NCBI GenBank assembly: GCA_001917665.1
Contig: MNEL01000013.1
Coordinates: 1 to 57,153, forward strand
Direction: 5' to 3'
DNA from: Gemmatimonadetes bacterium 13_1_40CM_69_22
GTDB taxonomy: Bacteria > Gemmatimonadota > Gemmatimonadetes > Gemmatimonadales > GWC2-71-9
Length of the DNA: 57,153 nucleotides
Shown: piece by piece, positions 20,505 to 26,998 of the stretch
How positions within the stretch are numbered: position 1 is the first letter of the stretch
Layout of the letters: every line of letters begins with the position of its first letter
Translations under genes and position numbers: made by a program
Notes under the pieces: generated by a model
What the model was told of the DNA's origin: nothing
Seen by the model: the letters and a program-made list of their open reading frames with translations, nothing else
Database searches by the model: none

Positions 20505-20533
20505 TTGCCGATGTTCAATTTCGAACATAGGTT
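20505..20533 (+). promoter_or_regulatory. Candidate promoter for the SDR gene
   Basis: TTGCCG at 20505-20510, 17-base spacer, TAGGTT at 20528-20533. The predicted start near 20540 is right at the TTG codon at 20541, so the mRNA would have little or no leader if that codon is used. The operator palindrome covers the spacer and -10. Confidence 0.4.
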
Positions 20534-20539
20534 CGAAAT
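20518..20539. promoter_or_regulatory. Perfect 9-bp inverted-repeat operator (SOS-box-like)
   Basis: ATTTCGAAC and GTTCGAAAT separated by ATAG. The core CGAACATAGGTTCG fits CGAAC-N4-GTTCG, the LexA box described for Gram-positive bacteria. It overlaps the -10 elements of both divergent candidate promoters, so a bound repressor would block both. Whether LexA or a TetR-type regulator binds cannot be told. Confidence 0.6.
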
Positions 20540-20552
20540 CTTGACCACTCAA
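20524..20552 (-). promoter_or_regulatory. Candidate promoter for cstA
   Basis: Minus strand: -35 TTGAGT (20552-20547), exact 17-base spacer, -10 TATGTT (20529-20524). The predicted start near 20517 leaves a leader of about 35 bases before the cstA ATG at 20482. The palindromic operator lies inside it. Confidence 0.5.
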
Positions 20553-20561
20553 GCGTCATGG

Positions 20562-21401
20562 GTGCTCGCGTCCCGGGGGGAGCCTGCGGTCGGCGCGCCT
20601 GCCACCGAGGTGCGTCCCGACCCGCAACGCCTCGCCGAGACCGTACAGGGCCGGGTGGCGATCGTCACCGGCGGCGCGACGGGGTTGGGACGCGCCACGG
20701 CGCTCGAGTTCGCGCAGCGCGGCATGGCGGTGGCCATCAATTACGTCGACCTCCCCGGGCGCGACGTCGCCGCCCAGGCCCTCCTCACCGAAACCGCGAT
20801 CCGCGCCCTCGGCGTTCCCGTCTACTGCGCCCGCTGCGACGTCCGCAGCCACGACGCAGTGGATAAGTTCGTCACCACGGTGCGCGAGCGGCTGGGCGGC
20901 GTGCATTACCTGGTCAACAACGCCGGGGTGACGCACGACGGCGCGCTCTGGCGGCTCGAGCCCGAGGCGTGGCAGGAAGTGCTGGACGTGAACGTCACCG
21001 GCGCGTTCAACTGTATCCAGGCGGTCGCACAGCCGATGCGCGCTCAGCGCTACGGCAAGATCGTCAACGTCGCCAGCCACCAGGCGTTCCGACCCGGCTT
21101 CGGCATCGCCAACTACGCCGCGAGCAAGGCGGCGCTCATCGGCCTCACCAAGTCCGCCGCCGTCGACCTCGGTCCCTCCAACGTCAACGTCAACGCCGTG
21201 GCCCCCGGCTTCGTGAAGACCGATCTGCTCACCAAGCTGCCGCGCGAAGTGCTGGAGCGGGCGGAGCACGAGTCGGTGTTGGGACGGGTGGCGGAGCCGG
21301 AAGACGTCGCGCACGTGATCGCGTTCCTGTGCAGCGAGGCGGCGCGGCACATCACTGGGCAGGTGATCGTGGTGGACGGCGGGCTGACGCTCGCTTCTTG
21401 A
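20562..21401 (+). CDS. SDR-family oxidoreductase (FabG-like)
   Basis: About 279 residues, Rossmann-fold short-chain dehydrogenase. The cofactor motif TGGATGLGRA lies about 35 residues after the start, with NNAGVTHDG, catalytic Ser in NVASHQAF, YAASK with catalytic Tyr and Lys, and the C-terminal GQVIVVDGGLTL. It resembles 3-oxoacyl-ACP reductases, but the order of residues cannot fix the substrate. Start uncertain: GTG 20562 or TTG 20541; the longer ORF from 20352 overlaps cstA on the other strand and is rejected. Divergent from cstA. Confidence 0.85.
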   Translation: MLASRGEPAVGAPATEVRPDPQRLAETVQGRVAIVTGGATGLGRATALEFAQRGMAVAINYVDLPGRDVAAQALLTETAIRALGVPVYCARCDVRSHDAVDKFVTTVRERLGGVHYLVNNAGVTHDGALWRLEPEAWQEVLDVNVTGAFNCIQAVAQPMRAQRYGKIVNVASHQAFRPGFGIANYAASKAALIGLTKSAAVDLGPSNVNVNAVAPGFVKTDLLTKLPREVLERAEHESVLGRVAEPEDVAHVIAFLCSEAARHITGQVIVVDGGLTLAS

Positions 21402-21432
21402 AAAAGCCGCGCGCCCCCACGATATTGGCGCC

Positions 21433-22158
21433 GTGACTAATCCCTTACAAATCAAAAACTTAGTGCGTGGTGCGTGGTGCGTGCTGGCTGCCGCCACGGC
21501 CGGTTGCGGCGGCAGGCAGCACGCCGGGGAGCCGGCGCCCACCACGCCGCTCCCTACCGCCGGGCTCGCCGCCCAGCAAGTCAGTGTGCTGCCGCTCGCG
21601 CTGCTCGCCGCGGAAGACTCGCTGCACTGGCAGACGTTGCTCGCGGACCGGCGCGCGGCGCTCGCTCAGGCCGACAGCGTGATCGGCACGCTGCTCACGG
21701 CACGGACGCCGGAGGTGACGTGGGTGCTCCCCGCCGAGCTGCGGCGCGCGGCGCACCGCGCCCCCGGGATCGCTCCGGATCCGGACCGGATGGGCACGGC
21801 GGTACTGCGGGCGCCCGGGATGGAGCTCGTCCCCGACCCGCTGCGCGGCGAGCTGCGGACCCTGGTGGCGCTGGGCGGGAACGGCGGGCGCTACGCGCTC
21901 GTGCCGGCGGCGTTGGTGTACAGGCGGACGGGCGGACAGGCGGACAGGCGGTCGGGAGATGTTCAGAAGGGCGTGACGGGAGACGTAGGGGCGCAGCATG
22001 CTGCGCCCCTACACGTCGCCGTGGCCGAGCTCTCCATCGTCATGGTCGACGTCCGGACAGGGAGGATCGGGTTTCGCACTGTGGCGCGAGGCGAGGGCGA
22101 CGATCCCTGGTCGGCGCTCACCCGGGCGGTGAAGAGCCTCACGCCGGGGCTGCCGTGA
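21433..22158 (+). CDS. Hypothetical lipoprotein carrying several inserted repeats
   Basis: A 241-residue protein with GTG start and lipobox AAATAGC near residue 25. I recognise no domain. Three segments are made of repeats: the signal peptide (LVRGAWCVLAA) from three GTGCGTGG units, a central segment (YRRTGGQADRRSGD) from GCGGACAGG units, and AQHAAPLH from the 28-bp palindrome. The flanking sequence (VPAALVYRR ... VAVAELSIVMVDVRTGRIGF) reads like two beta-strands of one domain, so the repeats probably entered a surface loop. Its TGA overlaps the next GTG start (GTGA). Confidence 0.65.
   Translation: MTNPLQIKNLVRGAWCVLAAATAGCGGRQHAGEPAPTTPLPTAGLAAQQVSVLPLALLAAEDSLHWQTLLADRRAALAQADSVIGTLLTARTPEVTWVLPAELRRAAHRAPGIAPDPDRMGTAVLRAPGMELVPDPLRGELRTLVALGGNGGRYALVPAALVYRRTGGQADRRSGDVQKGVTGDVGAQHAAPLHVAVAELSIVMVDVRTGRIGFRTVARGEGDDPWSALTRAVKSLTPGLP
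21460..21485. repeat. Tandem GTGCGTGG units in signal-peptide codons
   Basis: Three copies of an 8-bp unit, TTAGTGCGTGGTGCGTGGTG and onward, within the lipoprotein's signal sequence. Confidence 0.75.
21919..21953. repeat. Tandem GCGGACAGG units in lipoprotein gene
   Basis: Four imperfect copies (ACAGGCGG, ACGGGCGG, ACAGGCGG, ACAGGCGG), read in frame as Arg/Gly/Gln-rich residues, 32 bases before palindrome copy 2. Confidence 0.8.
21985..22012. repeat. Dispersed 28-bp palindrome, copy 2 (inside lipoprotein gene)
   Basis: Perfect palindrome with arm GTAGGGGCGCAGCA; it encodes the same AQHAAPLH peptide as copy 1, in an unrelated protein. Confidence 0.92.
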
Positions 22159-23168
22159 CGCGGGAGGCGACGCTGATCGCCGGCGACGGAATCGGGCCCG
22201 AGATCACGCAAGCGACGCTGCAGGTGCTGGACGGTTTGGGGGTGCGGCTCGTCTGGGACGAGGAGTACGGCGGGATGAGCGCCATCGAGAAGGCCGGCAC
22301 CCCGCTTCCCAACGCCACGCTCGACTCGATCCGGCGCACCGGGCTCGCGCTCAAGGGCCCGCTCACGACGCCGGTCGGCGGCGGCTACCGGTCGGTCAAC
22401 GTGGCGCTGCGGCAGGAGTTCGAGCTGTACGCCAACGTGCGGCCGGTGAAATCGATCGTGCCCGGCGGCCGCTACCAGAACGTCGACCTCGTCATCGTGC
22501 GCGAGAACACCGAGGGGCTGTACGTCGGCATGGACCGCACGTTCAAGGTCGGGGGCGACCCCAAGGCGCTCGCCCAGGCGACGTCGGTGATGACGCGGGA
22601 CGGCTGCCGGCGCATTGTCCGCTACGCCTTCGAATACGCGAAGCGGCACGGGCGCAAGAAGGTGACCGTGGTGCACAAGGCGAACATCCTCAAGGCCACG
22701 TCGGGGCTGTTCCTCGAGACGGCGCAGATGATCGCGCAGGAGTACGGCGGGCAGATCGCCTCGGACGACAAGATCGTGGACAACGCCGCCATGCAGCTCG
22801 TGATCAACCCGGCGCAGTTCGACGTGATCGTGACGACGAACCTGTTCGGCGACATCCTGTCCGACGAGGCGTCGGGGCTCGTGGGGGGCCTGGGGCTCGC
22901 CCCCGGCGCGAATATCGGCGAGGGGGCGGCGATCTTCGAGGCGGTGCACGGCTCCGCGCCCGACATCGCGGGGCAGGGGATCGCGAACCCCTCGGCGCAG
23001 ATGCTCGCAGCAGCGATGATGCTCGACCACATCGGCGAGCTCGAGGCGGGAAACCGGCTGCGCCGCGCCCTCGAGACCGTCATCGTGAAGGACAACGTCC
23101 GGACGAAGGACTTGGGGGGCAGTGCTTCGACCAGCGAATTCGCTCGTGCCGTCGTTCGGCGGCTCTAG
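22155..23168 (+). CDS. icd: Isocitrate dehydrogenase (isocitrate/isopropylmalate family)
   Basis: A 337-residue beta-decarboxylating dehydrogenase, short (NAD-type) form. Seen: IAGDGIGPEI at the N-terminus, the substrate-binding stretch SVNVALRQEFELYANVRPVKS, RENTEGLYVGMD, catalytic KANILKATSG, the metal Asp in NLFGDILSDEASGLVGGLG, and the NAD segment EAVHGSAPDIAGQGIANP. LRxxxxLYANVRP favours isocitrate over isopropylmalate. It would convert isocitrate to 2-oxoglutarate in the TCA cycle. GTG start overlaps the lipoprotein stop. Confidence 0.88.
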   Translation: MTREATLIAGDGIGPEITQATLQVLDGLGVRLVWDEEYGGMSAIEKAGTPLPNATLDSIRRTGLALKGPLTTPVGGGYRSVNVALRQEFELYANVRPVKSIVPGGRYQNVDLVIVRENTEGLYVGMDRTFKVGGDPKALAQATSVMTRDGCRRIVRYAFEYAKRHGRKKVTVVHKANILKATSGLFLETAQMIAQEYGGQIASDDKIVDNAAMQLVINPAQFDVIVTTNLFGDILSDEASGLVGGLGLAPGANIGEGAAIFEAVHGSAPDIAGQGIANPSAQMLAAAMMLDHIGELEAGNRLRRALETVIVKDNVRTKDLGGSASTSEFARAVVRRL

Positions 23169-23448
23169 CCACCCCTGCGTCCGGTGCGGCGCGCTCACCG
23201 CGGGTATCGCGCTGGGGGACCTCTGTCCCAGATGCCTGAAGGACGTCACGAAAAAGGCGGCACGCATAGGGCGTCTCGCGGGAGTCGTCACCACGCTGCT
23301 GCTCGCGGGGTATGTGATGATCACACTGCGCTCCGTCCCGCCCGCCTGGCAGGCGACCGCCCGCACCGTGGGAGCGGTTGCCGTGCTGGCGTGGTATCTC
23401 CTGACCTATCGCATCGTGCAGAGGATCGCCCTGGAATGGTTGAAGTGA
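23146..23448 (+). CDS. Small zinc-ribbon membrane protein
   Basis: About 100 residues: CVRCGALTAG and CPRCLKD form two CxxC knuckles spaced like a zinc ribbon, followed by two predicted membrane helices (VVTTLLLAGYVMITL and AVAVLAWYLLTY). It starts with GTG at 23146 inside the 3' end of the icd gene, in another frame, and ends inside the DUF4139 gene start, so it is part of the same coupled operon. Function unknown; it may be a redox or metal sensor, or an assembly factor. Confidence 0.65.
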   Translation: MPSFGGSSHPCVRCGALTAGIALGDLCPRCLKDVTKKAARIGRLAGVVTTLLLAGYVMITLRSVPPAWQATARTVGAVAVLAWYLLTYRIVQRIALEWLK

Positions 23449-24842
23449 AGCCGTCAGCGGTCAGCCGTCGGCTCGCGGCGTGGCTGGTGCTCCTCGCGGG
23501 GCCGCTCTCGGGTCAGACGTCCCTCTCGATCTACAGCGATGGGAGGGTGGTGGTGCGCCGCACGGTGCCGCAGGCGCTCGAGAAGGGGCGCACCAGCCTG
23601 ACGCTCAGGCTCGACGGGCTCGATCCCGCAACGCTGTTCTCTCCTGACACGAGCGTCGGGCTCGTGTCGGCGATCGCCCGACCGTCCACGGACCGGGACG
23701 CCGCGTTGCAGCACGCCGTCGGACAAACGCTGGCGTTCGTGCGGCAGCGGTCGGACGGCAGGAGTGATACGGTGCGGGCGACCGTCGTGCGCGTCACTCC
23801 GCCACAGTACCGGCTCTCCGACGGACGGTTCCTGCTCGCAGAGCCCGGCGAGCCGCTGTTCCCCCCGGACCTGGTCCGCACGGTGCCGGAGGTGGCGGTG
23901 GTGGTCGAAGCGACCCGGCCACGGCCGAAGCTGGACCTCGCCTATGTGACTACGGGCGCGATGTGGGAAGCGGTGTATCAGGTCGTGTTGACAGGCGCCG
24001 GATGCCAGCTGTCGGGGGCGGCCACGATCACGTCGCAGTCGCTGCGAGCCGACACTGCGGAGGTGCAGCTCGTGGCGGGGTCGATCAGCCGGGCGCGGGC
24101 CCCAGCGCAGCCGAGGTTCGACTACGTCGCGCGCGGGGTAGCCGCTGCCGAGGTGCGGGAGGAGGCTCGTGTCGTGAGCGAGCAAGCCGTCGGCGAAACA
24201 CACGTCTATCAGCTCCCCGGCAGGCTCTCCTTCGAGCCTGGGGTGCCCGTGACGACCGCCCTGTTCCCGCGCGCCGGCGTCAGCTACACGCAGGACTTCG
24301 TCATCCCGGGCGCGCTGCCGTGGCGCGGGTTCCTCGGGCAGTCCCCCGCCGAGCCGAACCGGGTCCCGGTCGAGGTGTGGTACACTGTCAAACGCGCCCG
24401 CGGGACGGCGTTCGGCAATCGGCCCCTCCCCGGCGGGACGGTGCAGCTGTATCAGGCCGACTCGGCCGGCCGGGTGCAGCTCGTGGGTGAGGCGCGGAGC
24501 GAGCACACCGCGCCGGGGCGCGACCTGCGGGTGCAGTCGGGGGAGGCCTTCGACGTAACTGCCGAGCGGGTGCAGAGTGATTACAATCAGGAGCAGCTTC
24601 CGCCGCCGCGCCGCGGCCTGCCGGCGCGGCAGCGCATCACGGCGGCATACAAGGTGACGATCACCAACGCGAAGCCGGAGGCCGTCACGGTGGACGTGCG
24701 CGAATCCCGCTCCGGAGTGTGGCAGATCGTGGAGAGCAGCCTCCCTGCCGAGAAGCTGTCGGCGACGGAGATCCGCTTCCGCGTGCCCGTGCCCGCGACC
24801 GGCACAGCGACCCTCAGCTATACCGTGCAGGCCGAGTCGTGA
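23436..24842 (+). CDS. Exported DUF4139-domain protein
   Basis: A 468-residue protein with a signal peptide (RRLAAWLVLLAGPLSGQ) and a C-terminal DUF4139 (PF13598) domain, marked by AAYKVTITNAKPEAVTVDVRES, PVPATGTATLSYTVQAE and a preceding beta-rich repeat region (VTTALFPRAGVSYTQDFVIPG). Such proteins are periplasmic or surface beta-sandwiches of unknown role. Codons 4-12 derive from an imperfect CCGTCAGC/GGTCAGCC repeat. ATG 23436 overlaps the zinc-ribbon gene's stop; the end overlaps the metallophosphoesterase GTG (GTGA). Confidence 0.8.
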   Translation: MVEVKPSAVSRRLAAWLVLLAGPLSGQTSLSIYSDGRVVVRRTVPQALEKGRTSLTLRLDGLDPATLFSPDTSVGLVSAIARPSTDRDAALQHAVGQTLAFVRQRSDGRSDTVRATVVRVTPPQYRLSDGRFLLAEPGEPLFPPDLVRTVPEVAVVVEATRPRPKLDLAYVTTGAMWEAVYQVVLTGAGCQLSGAATITSQSLRADTAEVQLVAGSISRARAPAQPRFDYVARGVAAAEVREEARVVSEQAVGETHVYQLPGRLSFEPGVPVTTALFPRAGVSYTQDFVIPGALPWRGFLGQSPAEPNRVPVEVWYTVKRARGTAFGNRPLPGGTVQLYQADSAGRVQLVGEARSEHTAPGRDLRVQSGEAFDVTAERVQSDYNQEQLPPPRRGLPARQRITAAYKVTITNAKPEAVTVDVRESRSGVWQIVESSLPAEKLSATEIRFRVPVPATGTATLSYTVQAES

Positions 24843-25717
24843 CCGTCCAGCTGCTCCACCTCGCCGATCTGCATTTCGGCGGCCTCGCCGACATCCGGCA
24901 GATCGAAGCGCTCGAGAAGATGATTCCGGACCTCCGGCCCGATGCGACGGTGATCGCCGGGGACCTGTCGCAGCGCGCCCGTCACGGCGAGCTGCAGCGG
25001 GCGCGCGCCTTCGCGCATCTCGCGGCGGCGACCGCTCCGGTCCATGTCATCCCGGGGAACCACGACGTACGGTGGTGGACGCGGCCGCTCATCCCGCTGG
25101 CCAAGGACCCGCTGTACCGCAAGTACGTGCGGTACTTCGGCGCGGACTTGGCACCGACCGTCACCGTGCGTGGCGCGGTGCTTGCGAGCGCGCTGACAGC
25201 GCACGGGGTGGCCTGGGGCTCGCTCACGCTGCGCGTGCGGGACCTGGCCGTGAAGGGGCACCTGCCGAAGCGGGAGCTGCTGCGCGTGAAGCAAGTCTTC
25301 GCCGCCGCACCTCCCGACCAGGCGCGGGTCCTGGTGCTGCACCACAACGTACTGCGCGGGGAGATCTCCCACCGGATGGGGCTCGCCCGCTGGCGCCAGG
25401 CGCAGCGCCGCATCGTCGACTCGGGCGCGGACGTGGTGCTGTGCGGTCATGACCATCAGGAGGGCGCGGACGTACTGCAGGGGCGCGTGGTGGTCTCGAC
25501 TGCCGGCACACTCTCCACGCGCACGCGGGGCGGGCGTCCGTCGAGCTTCAACTTCGTCACCATCGAGCCGTCGGCTGTCCAAATCACCATTTTCCGGTGG
25601 GAGGCGGAGCGCGGGAGGTTTCGGGCGTCGGATACGCTGGCGTTCGCGCGGCCCGCGCGGGCTGGACTGGCGGGCGCGGCCGGACCGGCGGAGCCGTCTC
25701 CCGCCGCGCTGCACTGA
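24839..25717 (+). CDS. Calcineurin-like metallophosphoesterase
   Basis: A 292-residue cytoplasmic phosphoesterase with all five metal blocks: LADLHFG, AGDLSQRA, PGNHDVRWW, LHHNVLRGE and CGHDHQEG. The arrangement resembles the Icc/3',5'-cAMP phosphodiesterase group; substrate unknown. The C-terminus after about residue 265 is Ala/Gly/Arg-rich and likely disordered. GTG start overlaps the upstream stop, so it is the last gene of the 21433-25717 operon. Two 20-bp direct repeats (GCGCTGC-CTGA-CTCCAC type) follow at 25706-25745. Confidence 0.88.
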   Translation: MTVQLLHLADLHFGGLADIRQIEALEKMIPDLRPDATVIAGDLSQRARHGELQRARAFAHLAAATAPVHVIPGNHDVRWWTRPLIPLAKDPLYRKYVRYFGADLAPTVTVRGAVLASALTAHGVAWGSLTLRVRDLAVKGHLPKRELLRVKQVFAAAPPDQARVLVLHHNVLRGEISHRMGLARWRQAQRRIVDSGADVVLCGHDHQEGADVLQGRVVVSTAGTLSTRTRGGRPSSFNFVTIEPSAVQITIFRWEAERGRFRASDTLAFARPARAGLAGAAGPAEPSPAALH

Positions 25718-25810
25718 CTCCACGCGCTGCGCTGACCTCCACGCCAGGGTTAGGTTTGGCGTGCCCCGGGGTAACACACGCCCCAGGACACCACACCAGT
25801 CGAGGCACAC

Positions 25811-26998
25811 ATGCCACCAAAATTCCAGGGCGTCGACTTCTACGACGTCGACGGGGTGTTGTCCGAGGAAGAGCGCGCCGTACGGGACACGGTGCGCGCC
25901 TGGGTGGACGACAACCTCATGCCCGTCATCGCCGAGCACTACGTCGCGGGGAAGTTTCCGAGACAGCTGGTGCCGCAGATGGCCGAGCTCGGCCTGTTCG
26001 GTGCCAACCTCCCCGAGGAGTACGGCTGCGCCGGGCTCAACAACGTCGCCTACGGGCTCATCATGCAAGAGCTGGAGCGCGGCGACTCGGGGGTTCGATC
26101 GTTCGCCTCGGTGCAGGGGGCGCTCGTGATGTACCCGATCCACGCGTTCGGCAGCGACGAACAGAAGCGGCACTGGCTCCCGAAGATGGCGTCGGGCGAG
26201 GTGATCGGCTGCTTCGGGCTGACGGAGCCCGACTACGGGTCGAACCCCGCCGCGATGATCACGGTCGCCAAGGAGACAAAGGGCGGCTGGATCCTGAACG
26301 GCGCCAAGATGTGGATCACCAACGGCTCGACCGCGCAGGCGGCGATCATCTGGGCGAAGACCGGCCAGCCGGACGACGTGGAGTCGATCCGCGGCTTCAT
26401 CGTCCCCACCGACACGAAGGGCTTCTCGGCGAAGGACCAAAAAGGCAAGCTCTCGCTGCGCGCCAGCGACACGAGCGAGCTGGTCTTACAGGATGTGTGC
26501 GTGGCGAAGGACGCGCTGCTCCCGAAGTCGGGCGGGCTCAAGTCGCCGCTCATGTGCCTCACCCAGGCCCGCTACGGGATCGCGTGGGGCGCGGTGGGCG
26601 CCGCCATGGCATGCTACGATGAAGCAGTGAGCTACGCCAAGACCCGCGTCATGTTCGGGAAGCCGATCGGCGGCTTTCAGCTCCAGCAGGCACGGCTCGC
26701 CGAGATGCTCACCGAGATCACCAAGGCGCAGCTGCTCTGCCTCCAGCTCGGACGTCTCAAAGACCAGGGGAAGGTGACGCCGCAGCAGGTCTCGCTCGCC
26801 AAGCGCAACAACGTGAGCATGGCGACCGACATCGCCCGCGAGGCCCGGCGGCTGCTCGGCGCCAACGGCATCCTCGCTGAATACCAGGCGATGCGCCACC
26901 TCGCGAATCTCGAGTCGGTGTACACGTACGAGGGGACGCACGATATCCACACGCTGATCCTGGGGCAGGAGATTACGGGGGTGAATGCCTTCAATTGA
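25811..26998 (+). CDS. Acyl-CoA dehydrogenase, glutaryl-CoA dehydrogenase-like
   Basis: A 395-residue FAD enzyme. FASVQGALVMYPIHAFGSDE and GCFGLTEPDYGSNP match the glutaryl-CoA dehydrogenase branch, as does the C-terminal TYEGTHDIHTLILGQEITG, where Glu374 is the catalytic base. Glutaryl-CoA dehydrogenase oxidises and decarboxylates glutaryl-CoA to crotonyl-CoA in lysine/tryptophan degradation. The electron acceptor genes (ETF beta, ETF alpha, ETF-QO) lie 2.4 kb downstream on the same strand. The TGA stop sits at the edge of a repeat and overlaps the TonB receptor ATG by 14 bases. Confidence 0.88.
   Translation: MPPKFQGVDFYDVDGVLSEEERAVRDTVRAWVDDNLMPVIAEHYVAGKFPRQLVPQMAELGLFGANLPEEYGCAGLNNVAYGLIMQELERGDSGVRSFASVQGALVMYPIHAFGSDEQKRHWLPKMASGEVIGCFGLTEPDYGSNPAAMITVAKETKGGWILNGAKMWITNGSTAQAAIIWAKTGQPDDVESIRGFIVPTDTKGFSAKDQKGKLSLRASDTSELVLQDVCVAKDALLPKSGGLKSPLMCLTQARYGIAWGAVGAAMACYDEAVSYAKTRVMFGKPIGGFQLQQARLAEMLTEITKAQLLCLQLGRLKDQGKVTPQQVSLAKRNNVSMATDIAREARRLLGANGILAEYQAMRHLANLESVYTYEGTHDIHTLILGQEITGVNAFN

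Noticed and set aside
20352-20561. N-terminal extension of the SDR
   Set aside because: It lies opposite cstA and covers the operator and promoter; the sequence has no domain features.
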